A stretch of 64,000 nucleotides of DNA from Desulfococcus multivorans. Lineage in GTDB: Bacteria; Desulfobacterota; Desulfobacteria; Desulfobacterales; Desulfococcaceae. This document shows, in pieces, positions 26,801-37,990 of this stretch (position 1 is its first letter; each line of letters starts with the position of its first letter). A program made the position numbers and the translations under genes. The stretch is taken from assembly GCF_001854245.1 (NCBI RefSeq), contig NZ_CP015381.1:2019001-2083000 (forward strand), read 5' to 3'. The notes below the pieces were generated by a model. The model saw only the letters and a program-made list of their open reading frames with translations, made no database searches and had not been told where the DNA came from.

Positions 26801-27597
26801 CATCGACGGCGTTCCTCGGGATCGATGTAACACTGACGCGATATATCGGAGATGTCGGCAATCATGGCTTCGGGGGATTCGTATCCGAACATCCGGGAAA
26901 AGGACGGGTTGACCGCCAGAAACCGGCCCTCAGGGGTGCTTTGAAAAAAACCCTCCACGGCATTTTCCAGGATATCCCGGTATTTCGCCTCGCTCAGTTC
27001 CAGGGCACTGGCCGCCTGGATGCGGTCGAGGCGGTTGATCAACAGCCTCCCCATGAGAACGGCGCCCAAAGGCAGCACCAGCATCACCGGCAGGCTGATT
27101 CTGGAGATAACGTCGAATGCGACCGCCTGGGGCAGGGTCAACATGCACACCAGCATCAGAATATGGGTTACGATACCCAGGAGATAGAGTTCCCTGACCG
27201 ATGCATTTTTCAGATTCCCTTTTCGACATTGCCGCCACGTCAATCCGACCGCCCCGGAGGTGATGATGACCGCGATGCCGGTCCATGTTCCCGTGCCCCC
27301 GAGAACCACCCGGTATCCCCCGGTTATCGAGACGGCGATCACCGTCGGGACCGTTCCAAAGAAAAACCCTGTGATGCACAGCAGTACCGATCGGGTGTCA
27401 AAAATGATTCCGGGAAGAAATTCCACCGGATTCATCATGATGCCGACACCGATGACCCCAAGAATGGCGCCGAGAAAAACTTGTTTCGGAAAGGATTCAG
27501 ATTGGATATGTCTTAAAAAAACGATGTCGTAAATCAGAATCATTGCCAGGAGCAATGCGACATTGTTGACGAGCCCGGCAGTGGATAACGATGTCAT
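23803..27597 (-). CDS. Hybrid sensor histidine kinase, 5TMR-LYT/PAS/GAF type
   Basis: A 1264-residue protein. The N-terminal 190 residues form about five to six membrane helices with the NPVEFLPGIIFDTRSVLLCI segment typical of 5TMR-LYT sensor regions. Then follow two PAS domains (about 205-450), a GAF domain (about 455-640, with LLQALHQDNSLETLIRNVI at its start), two more PAS domains (about 650-895), a HisKA domain with phospho-acceptor in AGGIAHDFNNILTTIIGN (about 915), HATPase_c (SDQGVGI, GSGLGLATSYAVVKKHGG) and a C-terminal receiver (IMDDEAALRK, AVILDMTIPGGMGG). The signal and partner are unknown. No dedicated regulator gene is adjacent. Confidence 0.93.
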   Translation of the reverse strand: MTSLSTAGLVNNVALLLAMILIYDIVFLRHIQSESFPKQVFLGAILGVIGVGIMMNPVEFLPGIIFDTRSVLLCITGFFFGTVPTVIAVSITGGYRVVLGGTGTWTGIAVIITSGAVGLTWRQCRKGNLKNASVRELYLLGIVTHILMLVCMLTLPQAVAFDVISRISLPVMLVLPLGAVLMGRLLINRLDRIQAASALELSEAKYRDILENAVEGFFQSTPEGRFLAVNPSFSRMFGYESPEAMIADISDISRQCYIDPEERRRWQREMTKNGKIENFEFRAKRKDGSEIWLSDSSRAIYGPDGHILLYEGNVSDISDRKKNEEYYRQIIESSIDGFMIVDQDGYILDVNDAYCKLVGYDRNAMLKMSVDRIEAMESASDVERRIKEITALGRGRFETRHRCKSGRILDVETSTTFSEKNGGIFFSFIRDITHQKQHESEQEITLHLLQALHQDNSLETLIRNVITLMADGSGCDAVGIRIRKGDDYPYFETRGFLPDFVEAESRLCRLDANGKPILDGSGNPLLECMCGNVIHGRFDPALPFFTPNGSFWTNSTTALLASSTEAERQSRTRNRCNGEGYESVALIPLRAGNQSLGLLQFNDRHPNKFNEKQIRLFERLASSLAIGISHRITASKLRERNQILSAVLDHTHIMAAMLDTRFNFIWVNSAYAEKDRRDAAFYPGRNHFDLYPHEENQRIFQSVVDTGTAFFTTARPFEYPGQPDRGVTYWDWSLIPVKDDNENTTGLVFTLVDVTEQVRAGEALRESEERYRAFFEKGPDGVVIIDPDVAGPIDFNDQVCRQLGYSRKEFAMLTLHDIDGIETRDDTRKRIRNVMDKGHDDFDTLQRTKQGELRNVHVTAQVIEVGGRPVYHCIWRDITERKRMEEELLKTQKLESVGMLAGGIAHDFNNILTTIIGNTALAKDHAAPESELFDLLNEIETTSTRARTLTRQLLTFAKGGAPVKDTVSIKELIRESAAFVLRGSKTLCEYFIAKDLWPVEIDVGQMNQVIHNIVINANQAMPDGGILHVRAENLMIGEKDGLPVLPGRYIRISISDQGVGIAEKHLFKIFDPYFTTKHEGSGLGLATSYAVVKKHGGYITAESELGKGSTFHIYLPASDKSIPSKTPFALLRNQGKILIMDDEAALRKIIGRMLQRLGYEPDFATDGAEVIGKYQTAMASESPYDAVILDMTIPGGMGGKEAVRRLLEMDPGVKAIVFSGYSDDPVLSNFRDYGFVGMMPKPFEFQTLSHVLDNVLNNPASKRP

Positions 27598-27615
27598 TGC
27601 AACTCACTTCATAAA

Positions 27616-27679
27616 ACTCAACCTTCGACTTTCATCGGCACCGCTTTCCGGTCACCGTCATGAGAGTCGAAGGTTGAGT
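27616..27679. repeat. Family A palindromic repeat, copy A2
   Basis: Arms of 19 nt at 27616-27634 and 27661-27679 surround a 26-nt centre. Relative to other copies the left arm has CCTTCG and the right arm CGAAGG, a compensating change that keeps the stem paired; one other position is a T-G mismatch. It lies between the divergent hybrid kinase and THUMP methyltransferase genes. Confidence 0.85.
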
Positions 27680-27759
27680 CATAATAAAAATAAATGCCTG
27701 CGATGTGTTCAAATCGGGGGATGGGAGGATAATTGGCATCAAAATCAGGAGGTGTCAAG

Positions 27760-27831
27760 ATGGATGTTGCTGAAATTCATGTTGGTGTTCCGGGTAAACC
27801 GGTTGCATCGGGCGGTGGGGAGCGCTTGTGA
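27760..27831 (+). CDS. Possible 23-residue micro-ORF
   Basis: ATG at 27760 follows AGGAGGTG with six bases of spacing, one of the best ribosome sites in the window, yet the frame encodes only 23 residues (MDVAEIHVGVPGKP, then a Gly-rich end). It lies in the 330-base gap before the TTG-started methyltransferase gene. No membrane segment, attenuator-type codon run or known family is visible. It may be a chance ORF. Confidence 0.3.
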   Translation: MDVAEIHVGVPGKPVASGGGERL

Positions 27832-27927
27832 ATCTAATGCTTGGGCTTGACCCGATCTTTTGATATAAAACGGCTTCAGGAGATTGAGGGGTGAATCCCT
27901 GAGGCAGATAAAAAGATAGGATGTGTT

Positions 27928-29070
27928 TTGTTTGAATACCAGAAAAACAGGCGCTATTTCGCCCAGGTTGCCGGCGGAATCGAGGCCCTCGCGGCAAGGG
28001 AGCTGACGGCGCTCGGCGCCTCATCCGCCGAGATCGGGTACCGGGGCGTTCATTTCAACGCCGACCCGGCAGTGCTCTACCACATCAACTACAATGCCAG
28101 GCTCGTGTCGCGAATCCTGGCGCCTCTCGTTTCTTTTCGTTGCCGGGACCGTGAGGACCTATATCGGGCCGGGCGGTCCGTCGACTGGGGCGTTTTTTTT
28201 CCCCTGGAGGAGACCTTCGGGATATTTGCCAACGTCTCCGGAAACGAACGGCTCCGTCACTCCAGGTTCGCGGCTCTCTGCCTGAAGGACGCGGTGGCCG
28301 ACGGCTTCCGAAGCCGGACCGGCAAACGTCCCAACGTCGATCCCTTAAACCCCGGGGTGTGGCTCAACCTGTTTGTCGAGGGGGAGAAGGGGATCATCAG
28401 CCTCGACACCTCGGGGGGATCGCTGCATCGGCGGGGATATCGGCGGGAAACCGTGGAGGCCCCGATGCGGGAAACCCTTGCCGCTGCAATGGCGGCGCTC
28501 TCCGAATGGCGGGGTGAACGGCCGCTTCACGACCCCATGTGCGGCTCCGGCACCCTCCTTTGCGAGGCCATGATGGCGATCTGCAGGATCCCCTCGGGAT
28601 TTCTGAGACCCCGTTTCGGGTTTCAGTATCTGCCTGATTTCAAGGCCTCCCTTTGGAACCGGGTCAAGCGTGCCGCCGATGACGGCATGATTCCCCTGAA
28701 GGAGGGTCTCGTCAGCGGCGGCGACAATGACAAATCCGCCGTCAGGGCCGCCCGGATCAATTGCAGCCTCTTGCCCGGCGGCGACAGAATCCGTGTCCAT
28801 CACCGGGATTACAACGATCTTTCCAGCCTCGAAAACCGAACCATCCTCTGCAACCCTCCCTACGGCATCCGCATGAAGCCGGAGGCCGACCTCGGCCTTT
28901 TCTTCAAGGCATTCGGAGATTTTTTGAAGCAACGCTGCAAAGGATCGACGGCGCTCATCTATTTCGGCAACCGGGAGATGATCAAGAAGATCGGGCTCAA
29001 GCCCACCTGGAAAAAGCCCATGCGCAACGCCGGTCTCGACGGTCGGGCCGCCCGGTACGACCTTTATTGA
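27928..29070 (+). CDS. THUMP-domain class I SAM-dependent RNA methyltransferase (RlmL-N/YpsC-like)
   Basis: A 380-residue protein starting at TTG 27928 (an in-frame stop at 27892 excludes much extension; AGATAGGA lies upstream). Residues 1-150 form the THUMP RNA-binding region (FAQVAGGIEALAARELTALG). The methyltransferase part has HDPMCGSGTLLCEAMMAI (SAM-binding, PMCGSGT) and ILCNPPYGIRM (NPPY catalytic motif), as in enzymes making m2G in 23S rRNA. The exact target base is not deducible. Confidence 0.92.
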   Translation: MFEYQKNRRYFAQVAGGIEALAARELTALGASSAEIGYRGVHFNADPAVLYHINYNARLVSRILAPLVSFRCRDREDLYRAGRSVDWGVFFPLEETFGIFANVSGNERLRHSRFAALCLKDAVADGFRSRTGKRPNVDPLNPGVWLNLFVEGEKGIISLDTSGGSLHRRGYRRETVEAPMRETLAAAMAALSEWRGERPLHDPMCGSGTLLCEAMMAICRIPSGFLRPRFGFQYLPDFKASLWNRVKRAADDGMIPLKEGLVSGGDNDKSAVRAARINCSLLPGGDRIRVHHRDYNDLSSLENRTILCNPPYGIRMKPEADLGLFFKAFGDFLKQRCKGSTALIYFGNREMIKKIGLKPTWKKPMRNAGLDGRAARYDLY

Positions 29071-29194
29071 ACCGCAGCACCAAACATCCTCCGGCGAAGG
29101 GTTCGGAAGAGACCCGCAAGACCGCGGCCGTGCTTTCGAACCGGCGGGAATGCGGGAAAAGCGCCGGCTGTTTTGAAATGGTTTCGCATTCCGG

Positions 29195-29222
29195 CACCGC
29201 AGGCGGATATCCGCCTGCGGTG
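29195..29222. terminator. Perfect 28-nt palindrome between convergent genes
   Basis: A perfect inverted repeat with arms CACCGCAGGCGGAT (29195-29208) and its complement (29209-29222); flanking GCAT and ATGC bases can extend the stem with a small mismatch. It lies between the convergent methyltransferase and cytochrome b genes, where it could end transcription in both directions. There is no T-tract, so this role is inferred. Confidence 0.5.
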
Positions 29223-29244
29223 GGATGCCTTTGACGGTTGGCGG

Positions 29245-29892
29245 TTAAACGGCCTTTTTTTCCCATTCCTCCACATGTTCGTCTTCCGGCACGGTCTCCC
29301 AGCCCGTGATCATGGCTTTGGTGTGGGCCAGTATGGTGTGTCCGGTGGTGGTCATGTAGACGTGGACGATGAAAAACGACAGAATGGCAAAGGCCAGGGC
29401 CGTGTGGACCAGGGCTACCGAAGAAAGGCTCAGGCCGCCCAGACCGTATTCGGCCCAGGAATTATAAGACCAGTATAGAATTCCCGTCAACATCTGGAGG
29501 GGGAGCAGCAGGGCCGCCAGAGAGAGGTAGGTCAGTCGCTGCAAGGGGTTGTGCTTGGCCTCCTTCCGCTTGGGAACCGGATGGGATTCCCCCCGGAAGA
29601 TGCCGTAGCCGTAATACCGGACGACGGCGATCATCTTTCGGGTGGTGGGGATATACTGTTTCCATTCCCCGGTGGTAAACACCCAGAAGGCAAAGAAGGC
29701 AAAGGCGATCAACCAGGTGATGCCGGTGACGTTATGGATGCGGACGGCGGTCTCGAACCCCAGAAGGGAGATCGTTCCGTTGACCTCGAAGCCCGTGACC
29801 AGAAGGATCAGGATCAACGTCGCCTGAAGCCAGTGCCAGAAGCGTTCGTAGCGGGTATAGAGATAGATGTTTTTTAACGGGGTATCGCTCAT
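29245..29892 (-). CDS. Membrane cytochrome b (b561/thiosulfate-reductase type)
   Basis: About 215 residues from ATG 29892, chosen for AAAGGAGAG upstream; an ATG at 29916 lies before that site. Four hydrophobic helices are seen. Heme-ligand histidines are plausible in YERFWHWLQATLI (helix 1), AVRIHNVTG (helix 2), ALVHTALAFA and FFIVHVYMTTTGH (last helices). It should carry electrons between membrane quinone and the octaheme cytochrome encoded just upstream (30-base gap). The direction of electron flow is not known. Confidence 0.88.
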   Translation of the reverse strand: MSDTPLKNIYLYTRYERFWHWLQATLILILLVTGFEVNGTISLLGFETAVRIHNVTGITWLIAFAFFAFWVFTTGEWKQYIPTTRKMIAVVRYYGYGIFRGESHPVPKRKEAKHNPLQRLTYLSLAALLLPLQMLTGILYWSYNSWAEYGLGGLSLSSVALVHTALAFAILSFFIVHVYMTTTGHTILAHTKAMITGWETVPEDEHVEEWEKKAV

Positions 29893-29922
29893 GTCTCGTC
29901 TCTCCTTTTCGTGCAAAGGGGC

Positions 29923-31602
29923 CTATTTCGAATTCGGTCGGCGTTTTGCGTGAGTGAAGACCCTGCCGAAACCGTGAAGCATCACACCGATGAGGGAAAC
30001 CAGAACCACCCCCCATCCCACGGTGTCAATCACTCTGAACGTGTCCCGCGCGGGCATGTGGAAGCCGGAAAGATTTGCAAGCCGGCTGCCTTCCCGGACG
30101 TGGCATTCCCTGCAGGATACGGTTTCGCTCCTGGGCGCCACCATGTGGGTGGTTGGATAGACATAGCTGGTTTCGACGAAGTCGAATTCACCGCTGTAGG
30201 GCAAGCCTGCGTGGCGCATGCCGCTTTCGAGAGCGCGTTTCCAGTCGTAGGCGGCCCAGTAAGCGTCGCTGCCCGGTTTCCCGAAAAGATGCGGAATCAA
30301 AAGGGTTTTATTGACCTTGTCATAGGGCTGCTTCCCCTGGTGAACCTTGAAGGGGAATATCCGGGCATTGGCATCCTCCCTGCTTCCCACGGGCCAGTTG
30401 ATTTGAACCGTTCGACTCGGGTCGATCATGTCCCTGGCCGTGATGGAACTGATGGAGCCGTTGAACCAGAAATATTCGGGGACGACATTTTTGGCCCACA
30501 CGAAATCACCCTTCTTTGTGTCGTAGGCCGCTTTCCCAAGGGGACCCTTCTCCTTGTAGGGTTTGCCCTCTTTTTTCCTGCCGGCCGTGGACCAGTCCCA
30601 GAACATTTTGGTGGGATTGACCCGTGCGAACTCGGGGATATGGCAGCTCTGGCAGGCGACCTTGTCGGTGTGGTCGTTGGGCTTGGATCCGGCGGCGTGG
30701 GGTGTGTCGGTATGGCAGGACTCGCACGTGATCTTGGACGTCAGGTCGTCCTCCACCAGGCTTTTACGGTCCCTGGCCGCCGGAGTCGCATAGGTGCGCC
30801 CGGCGATGTTGTGCAGGATCGTGGTGTGGCATCGGACGCAGTCGAAATTCTGCCCGTCGAGACCCATGTGGACATCGAGGGCCTTGTTGGGCTTGATGAG
30901 AGAGGTGTCGAGGTCGCCGTGCTTGACGCCGTCCCCGCCGCCGCCCGTGAAATGACAGGTACCGCAGTTTTTTCGGGTGGGGCGTCCCACGCTCTGGGCG
31001 ACCTTGTTCCAGTCGGGCGGCAGGTAGGTTTTTCCGTTTTCCTTGAAAACGGTGGCCTCGGCAACTACGTTGCCGGCGGCGGTCGGAAATTTCTCGTAGG
31101 TTCCGGTCTGTTCGTGGCAGACCAGGCAGTCGACCTTGGTCTGGTCCGTGAAATCGAAAGTCTTGTCCTTCCATCCATACCCGGCATGGCACGACGTGCA
31201 GCGGGGTTCGTTGCCGTGTATGCTGATGCAGAAATTGTTGATGGAGTGACCGGCCTTGCCGATCTGCTGCGCCTTGGGGACGTTGGGATCGAGCCATGTC
31301 CAGTGGATGGTTTTATGGAACTGGGATGCCGCTTCCGAGTGACAGGTGAGGCATGCCTGCGTCACCTCCTCGCCGGAATGAAATTCCTGTTTTAGAATAT
31401 CATGCTTGGTGTGGTCCGCCGTGATCCATATCTCCTGGTGAGACAGGGCCTGCCGGGCCATAGTCCTTCCCGGCGCCCGGTCTTTCCCGGCGCCGATATC
31501 AGCGTAGCCGACCGTCGCGACGGCGAGGAATGCCAGGCCGATCCATGCGATTGTCAGCCGCCGGTTCAAAGGGCTGAAAGAGTTCATGTATTTGTGGGTC
31601 AT
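29923..31602 (-). CDS. Octaheme c-type cytochrome, tetrathionate reductase family
   Basis: About 559 residues from ATG 31602, chosen for GGAGGTGGAG. A signal peptide follows (RRLTIAWIGLAFLAVATVGY). Eight CxxCH sites are present: CLTCH, CTSCH (in CTSCHAGYGWKD), CLVCH, CGTCH, CVRCH, CESCH, CQSCH and CRECH. A C-terminal membrane helix (VGWGVVLVSLIGVMLHGFG) anchors it to the periplasmic face. In the Shewanella OTR relative one site is CxxCK; here all eight end in His, so the catalytic heme may differ and the substrate (tetrathionate, nitrite, hydroxylamine or other) is open. Co-transcribed with the cytochrome b and preceded by a sigma-54-type promoter. Confidence 0.92.
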   Translation of the reverse strand: MTHKYMNSFSPLNRRLTIAWIGLAFLAVATVGYADIGAGKDRAPGRTMARQALSHQEIWITADHTKHDILKQEFHSGEEVTQACLTCHSEAASQFHKTIHWTWLDPNVPKAQQIGKAGHSINNFCISIHGNEPRCTSCHAGYGWKDKTFDFTDQTKVDCLVCHEQTGTYEKFPTAAGNVVAEATVFKENGKTYLPPDWNKVAQSVGRPTRKNCGTCHFTGGGGDGVKHGDLDTSLIKPNKALDVHMGLDGQNFDCVRCHTTILHNIAGRTYATPAARDRKSLVEDDLTSKITCESCHTDTPHAAGSKPNDHTDKVACQSCHIPEFARVNPTKMFWDWSTAGRKKEGKPYKEKGPLGKAAYDTKKGDFVWAKNVVPEYFWFNGSISSITARDMIDPSRTVQINWPVGSREDANARIFPFKVHQGKQPYDKVNKTLLIPHLFGKPGSDAYWAAYDWKRALESGMRHAGLPYSGEFDFVETSYVYPTTHMVAPRSETVSCRECHVREGSRLANLSGFHMPARDTFRVIDTVGWGVVLVSLIGVMLHGFGRVFTHAKRRPNSK

Positions 31603-31645
31603 CTCCACCTCCATCGGGTTTCTGGTCTGTATCAACCTGGGTTAA

Positions 31646-31787
31646 AGGCTGAAGGCTATAGGCTGAAGGCTGAAGGGGTGCGCCCGGGGCGAACGGAGTG
31701 TTTATGCCTTTTCAGTCTCCAATGGCTATATATCGCCTGAAGGGGTGCGTTTGTGACGAACGGGGTACTTATCCCCCTTCAGCCTCC
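31646..31787. repeat. Family B heptamer repeat, locus B2 (two cores)
   Basis: Four AGGCTGA-type heptamers (31646-31673) lead to a 36-nt core at 31675-31710 closed by a degenerate TTCAGTCT. A second core at 31742-31777 is flanked by single inverted units (CCTGAA and TTCAGCCT). The locus falls between the sigma-54 promoter and the octaheme cytochrome start, so it would be transcribed in the 5' leader of that mRNA. Confidence 0.82.
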
Positions 31788-31809
31788 AATCCTGTCACAT
31801 TTGATTAAA

Positions 31810-31823
31810 GCAACAATCATGCC
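31810..31823 (-). promoter_or_regulatory. Sigma-54 promoter for the octaheme cytochrome operon
   Basis: On the minus strand CGGCATGATTGTTGCTT: GG at 31822-31823 and GC at 31810-31811 with exactly ten bases between, matching the -24/-12 pattern GGCA-N7-TTGC. It lies about 210 bases before the cytochrome start codon. A sigma-54 activator gene is encoded divergently at 32052, which supports the assignment. Confidence 0.7.
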
Positions 31824-31920
31824 GTTTTATATCGCTTTTTCCGGTTTTCAAGTTGTTAAATTCACCACAAAAAAAAAATGAAGGTTGACATCTATCAAAG
31901 GATTATTAATGAATGTTAAT

Positions 31921-31937
31921 AGTGTTAACTTAACACT
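31921..31937. promoter_or_regulatory. Candidate upstream activator site
   Basis: AGTGTTAACTTAACACT is a perfect 8-1-8 palindrome about 100 bases upstream of the sigma-54 -24 element, the usual distance for an enhancer bound by a Fis-type activator. It is also about 115 bases before the activator gene at 32052, so it could serve autoregulation. Binding by that protein is inferred. Confidence 0.55.
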
Positions 31938-32051
31938 TCAACGCTGCTGTCGTCATGGGGAGCGGAAAACGGTGTCGACAAAGGACGGACATGCTCTCTC
32001 GGCACCGGCCGCTGAAATCCGGAGATTGAATCAACAGCTTTATCGTATCGT

Positions 32052-33449
32052 ATGGGGGAAAATGGGATGGACCTGTCAAAACACTGGAAGACGGTGGTGG
32101 AGACGCTTCAGGACGGCCTTATCGTCGTGGATCCCGGGGGAACGATCGTATTCGTCAATCCCGCCGCAGCGGATCTGACGGGGTATGCCCCCGAAGAGCT
32201 CGTAGGCCGGTCGTGCCGGATACTCGGGTGCACGGGGTGCGAAATCAAGGGCCGTGGTGCGGGGGAAACGTGGTGCGGGCTCTTCGACCGCGGGCAGGTC
32301 TCCATCAAACAGTGTACGATAACCGACCGGAGCCGGAGATCCGTCCACATCCTCAAGAGCGCCAGGGTTCTCAAGGATGCGGACGGCCGCGTGATCGGCG
32401 CTGTGGAAACCCTCAAGGACATGAGCCGTTTCATCCGGCAGCAGCAGGAGATCGCCGCCCTTCGCAAGAGCTGCCGCCTGGACGCGGGCTATCACGGTAT
32501 CATCGGGGAGTCGCTGAAGATTCAGCGCCTCTTCGAACTCATCGAGAGCGTGGCCCGGTCGGACGCTCCCGTACTCGTTTTGGGAGAGAGCGGTACGGGA
32601 AAGGAACTCGTGGCGCGGGCCATCCACGACACCAGCGTCAGAAAAGAGGGGCCTTTCATCAAGGTCAACTGCGCGGCCCTTAATGAGAATCTGCTCGAAA
32701 GCGAGCTTTTCGGTCACGTCAAGGGGGCATACACGGGAGCGGAGCGATCCCGAATCGGCCGATTCGAGGCTGCCCACGGCGGAACGATCCTGTTGGACGA
32801 AATCGGCGATATTCCGTTGACCACCCAGGTAAAGCTGCTGAGGGTTCTGGAAGAACGCGAGATCGAACGCGTGGGGGATCACCAGCCTATTCCCGTCGAC
32901 GTCCGCATCATCACCGCAACCAACAGGGACCTGGAGGAATTGATTCGGCAGGGGGCGTTTCGGGAGGACCTTTTTTTCCGCATCAATGTGTTTCCCATTC
33001 ACTGTCCATCCCTGGCCGAACGACCGGATGACATCCCCCTGATTGTCAAGAGCTTCATCGACCAGCAGGGTGCGAAAGCCGGGAAAAGGATATCGGGCCT
33101 TACACCCGGGGCCATGGAAGCCCTGTTGGCGTATTCGTGGCCGGGAAACGTCCGGGAACTCCGCAATGCCGTGGAATATGCATATGTGCTCTGTCCCGGG
33201 GAGTGGATCGGGCGTGAGCATCTGCCGCCAAAAATATCCCGGATGAACGGTCTTTCGGCGGTCCGGGACGATGACGCAACGGCCACGACGGCAGACGCCG
33301 CGGCGCGGGAGCTGCTGGTGCATACCCTCAGAATGACCGGGGGCAACCAGTCGGAGGCGGCCAGACGGCTGAAGGTCAGCCGGGTAACAATCTGGAAACG
33401 TATCAAAAAATACGGCATCGACCTGGATGCCGAGATTCGACAACAGTAA
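32052..33449 (+). CDS. Sigma-54-dependent activator with Cys-rich PAS domain
   Basis: A 465-residue regulator: PAS (about residues 8-120), AAA+ domain (about 150-390) with [15 protein letters not shown] (Walker A), the sigma-54 contact loop as GAYTGA, and [11 protein letters not shown] (Walker B), then a Fis-type helix-turn-helix ([20 protein letters not shown]). The PAS contains a cysteine cluster ([10 protein letters not shown] and GETWCGLF), suggesting a redox, metal or heme-type signal. ATG 32067 is an alternative start. It is divergent from the octaheme cytochrome operon, whose promoter it probably activates. Confidence 0.93.
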   Translation: MGENGMDLSKHWKTVVETLQDGLIVVDPGGTIVFVNPAAADLTGYAPEELVGRSCRILGCTGCEIKGRGAGETWCGLFDRGQVSIKQCTITDRSRRSVHILKSARVLKDADGRVIGAVETLKDMSRFIRQQQEIAALRKSCRLDAGYHGIIGESLKIQRLFELIESVARSDAPVLVLGESGTGKELVARAIHDTSVRKEGPFIKVNCAALNENLLESELFGHVKGAYTGAERSRIGRFEAAHGGTILLDEIGDIPLTTQVKLLRVLEEREIERVGDHQPIPVDVRIITATNRDLEELIRQGAFREDLFFRINVFPIHCPSLAERPDDIPLIVKSFIDQQGAKAGKRISGLTPGAMEALLAYSWPGNVRELRNAVEYAYVLCPGEWIGREHLPPKISRMNGLSAVRDDDATATTADAAARELLVHTLRMTGGNQSEAARRLKVSRVTIWKRIKKYGIDLDAEIRQQ

Positions 33450-33570
33450 CGGCCCAATTTTTCGCTGTACAATCTGAAAAACGGTCTTAATTTTTTCATA
33501 AGTTGAGGTTACATGTCTGATAACCCCAAAGGTACCGAAATTTAAAGAACAAAACAGAAGAAAGGAGCTG

Positions 33571-33675
33571 ATGATGGAAACAATAATGCTGATGATGCTG
33601 GTGGCGATGACAGGGCTCCTTTTCCGGGAGTCGCCTATACCGCGACGGGTAAGGGTAATGTTGAAGCGACGGTAG
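33571..33675 (+). CDS. Possible 34-residue hydrophobic small protein
   Basis: ATG 33571 (or 33574) follows AAAGGAG. The peptide has a short Met/Leu-rich hydrophobic segment (TIMLMMLVAMTGLLF) and a basic end (PRRVRVMLKRR), like a single-span membrane peptide. It lies in the 515-base gap between the sigma-54 activator and nifJ. An overlapping 96-codon open frame (33546-33836) has no start codon before 33684. No homologue is recognised; it may be spurious or a gene remnant. Confidence 0.3.
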   Translation: MMETIMLMMLVAMTGLLFRESPIPRRVRVMLKRR

Positions 33676-33863
33676 AAAATTACATGGACAGCACCCTTTC
33701 TTCAACACCTGGAGCAGGGGATCCAATGAAAAAACGCGGCCGGAACTCGGGGATGCCCGAGGAATGCCGGTCTTGGGGGTTGAGAGAGGATCTCGTCGAC
33801 GAATGTAATACCGCGAAAATAAAGGCCGCCGGATAGGATAAGACCTGTTCGGCTGCCAAAGCA

Positions 33864-33899
33864 GGCAACGGCCGTCCCTGCAGGGGGACGGCCGTTGCC
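33864..33899 (-). terminator. Hairpin downstream of nifJ
   Basis: Perfect 15-bp stem, arms GGCAACGGCCGTCCC (33864-33878) and its complement (33885-33899), with a six-base loop. It is about 65 bases after the nifJ stop on the minus strand. The following sequence has only a short T run (TGCTTT), so termination is likely but not certain. Confidence 0.6.
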
Positions 33900-33964
33900 G
33901 TCAGTTCGGAATGCTGCGATTCCCCGTTCGGAATATCGAGCGGGGAATCATTGAGAAGACTGGA

Positions 33965-37696
<3,732 letters not shown>

Positions 37697-37701
37697 TCAA
37701 A

Positions 37702-37730
37702 TAGTTATTCCAATACAATGGAATTGTAAA
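37702..37730 (-). promoter_or_regulatory. nifJ promoter with palindromic operator in the spacer
   Basis: On the minus strand TTTACA (37725-37730), 17 bases, TAACTA (37702-37707). The spacer is almost entirely filled by the 6-6-6 inverted repeat ATTCCATTGTATTGGAAT (37707-37724), placed where a repressor would block polymerase. A second inverted repeat, GATAACCTTGTTATC, is at 37805-37819 about 80 bases upstream. The rest of the 378-base gap is AT-rich with no gene. Confidence 0.5.
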
Positions 37731-37951
37731 GAAAAAAGTTTACTGATAAGCTGGAAAAGTGCATGTTAATCAAAATAAATAAAGAGAAATTAAAATGTTA
37801 TATTGATAACCTTGTTATCCAATCACTGCTTCGACAAGCCTGTGGGTTTTTTTCACCCGGCGAAGGCGATCACCGGCCTGATGGCAGGTGCCAGCGGTAA
37901 TGCCGGCCTTTCGGGCAAATCAGATATTGAAAGGGACGGGTGAAAAGGCGC

Positions 37952-37978
37952 CCGTTCCCGCGGCAAACGCGGGAACGG
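37952..37978 (-). terminator. Hairpin downstream of the fumarase gene
   Basis: An 11-bp perfect stem (CCGTTCCCGCG at 37952-37962, complement 37968-37978) with loop GCAAA. It lies 13 bases after the fumarase stop; on the minus strand it is followed by GCGCCTTTTC, a weak T tract. Confidence 0.6.
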
Positions 37979-37990
37979 TGAGTAACATTA

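Noticed and set aside
33546-33836. 96-codon open frame between the sigma-54 activator and nifJ
   Set aside because: No start codon in the first half and no recognisable homology; kept only as a note in the small ORF entry.
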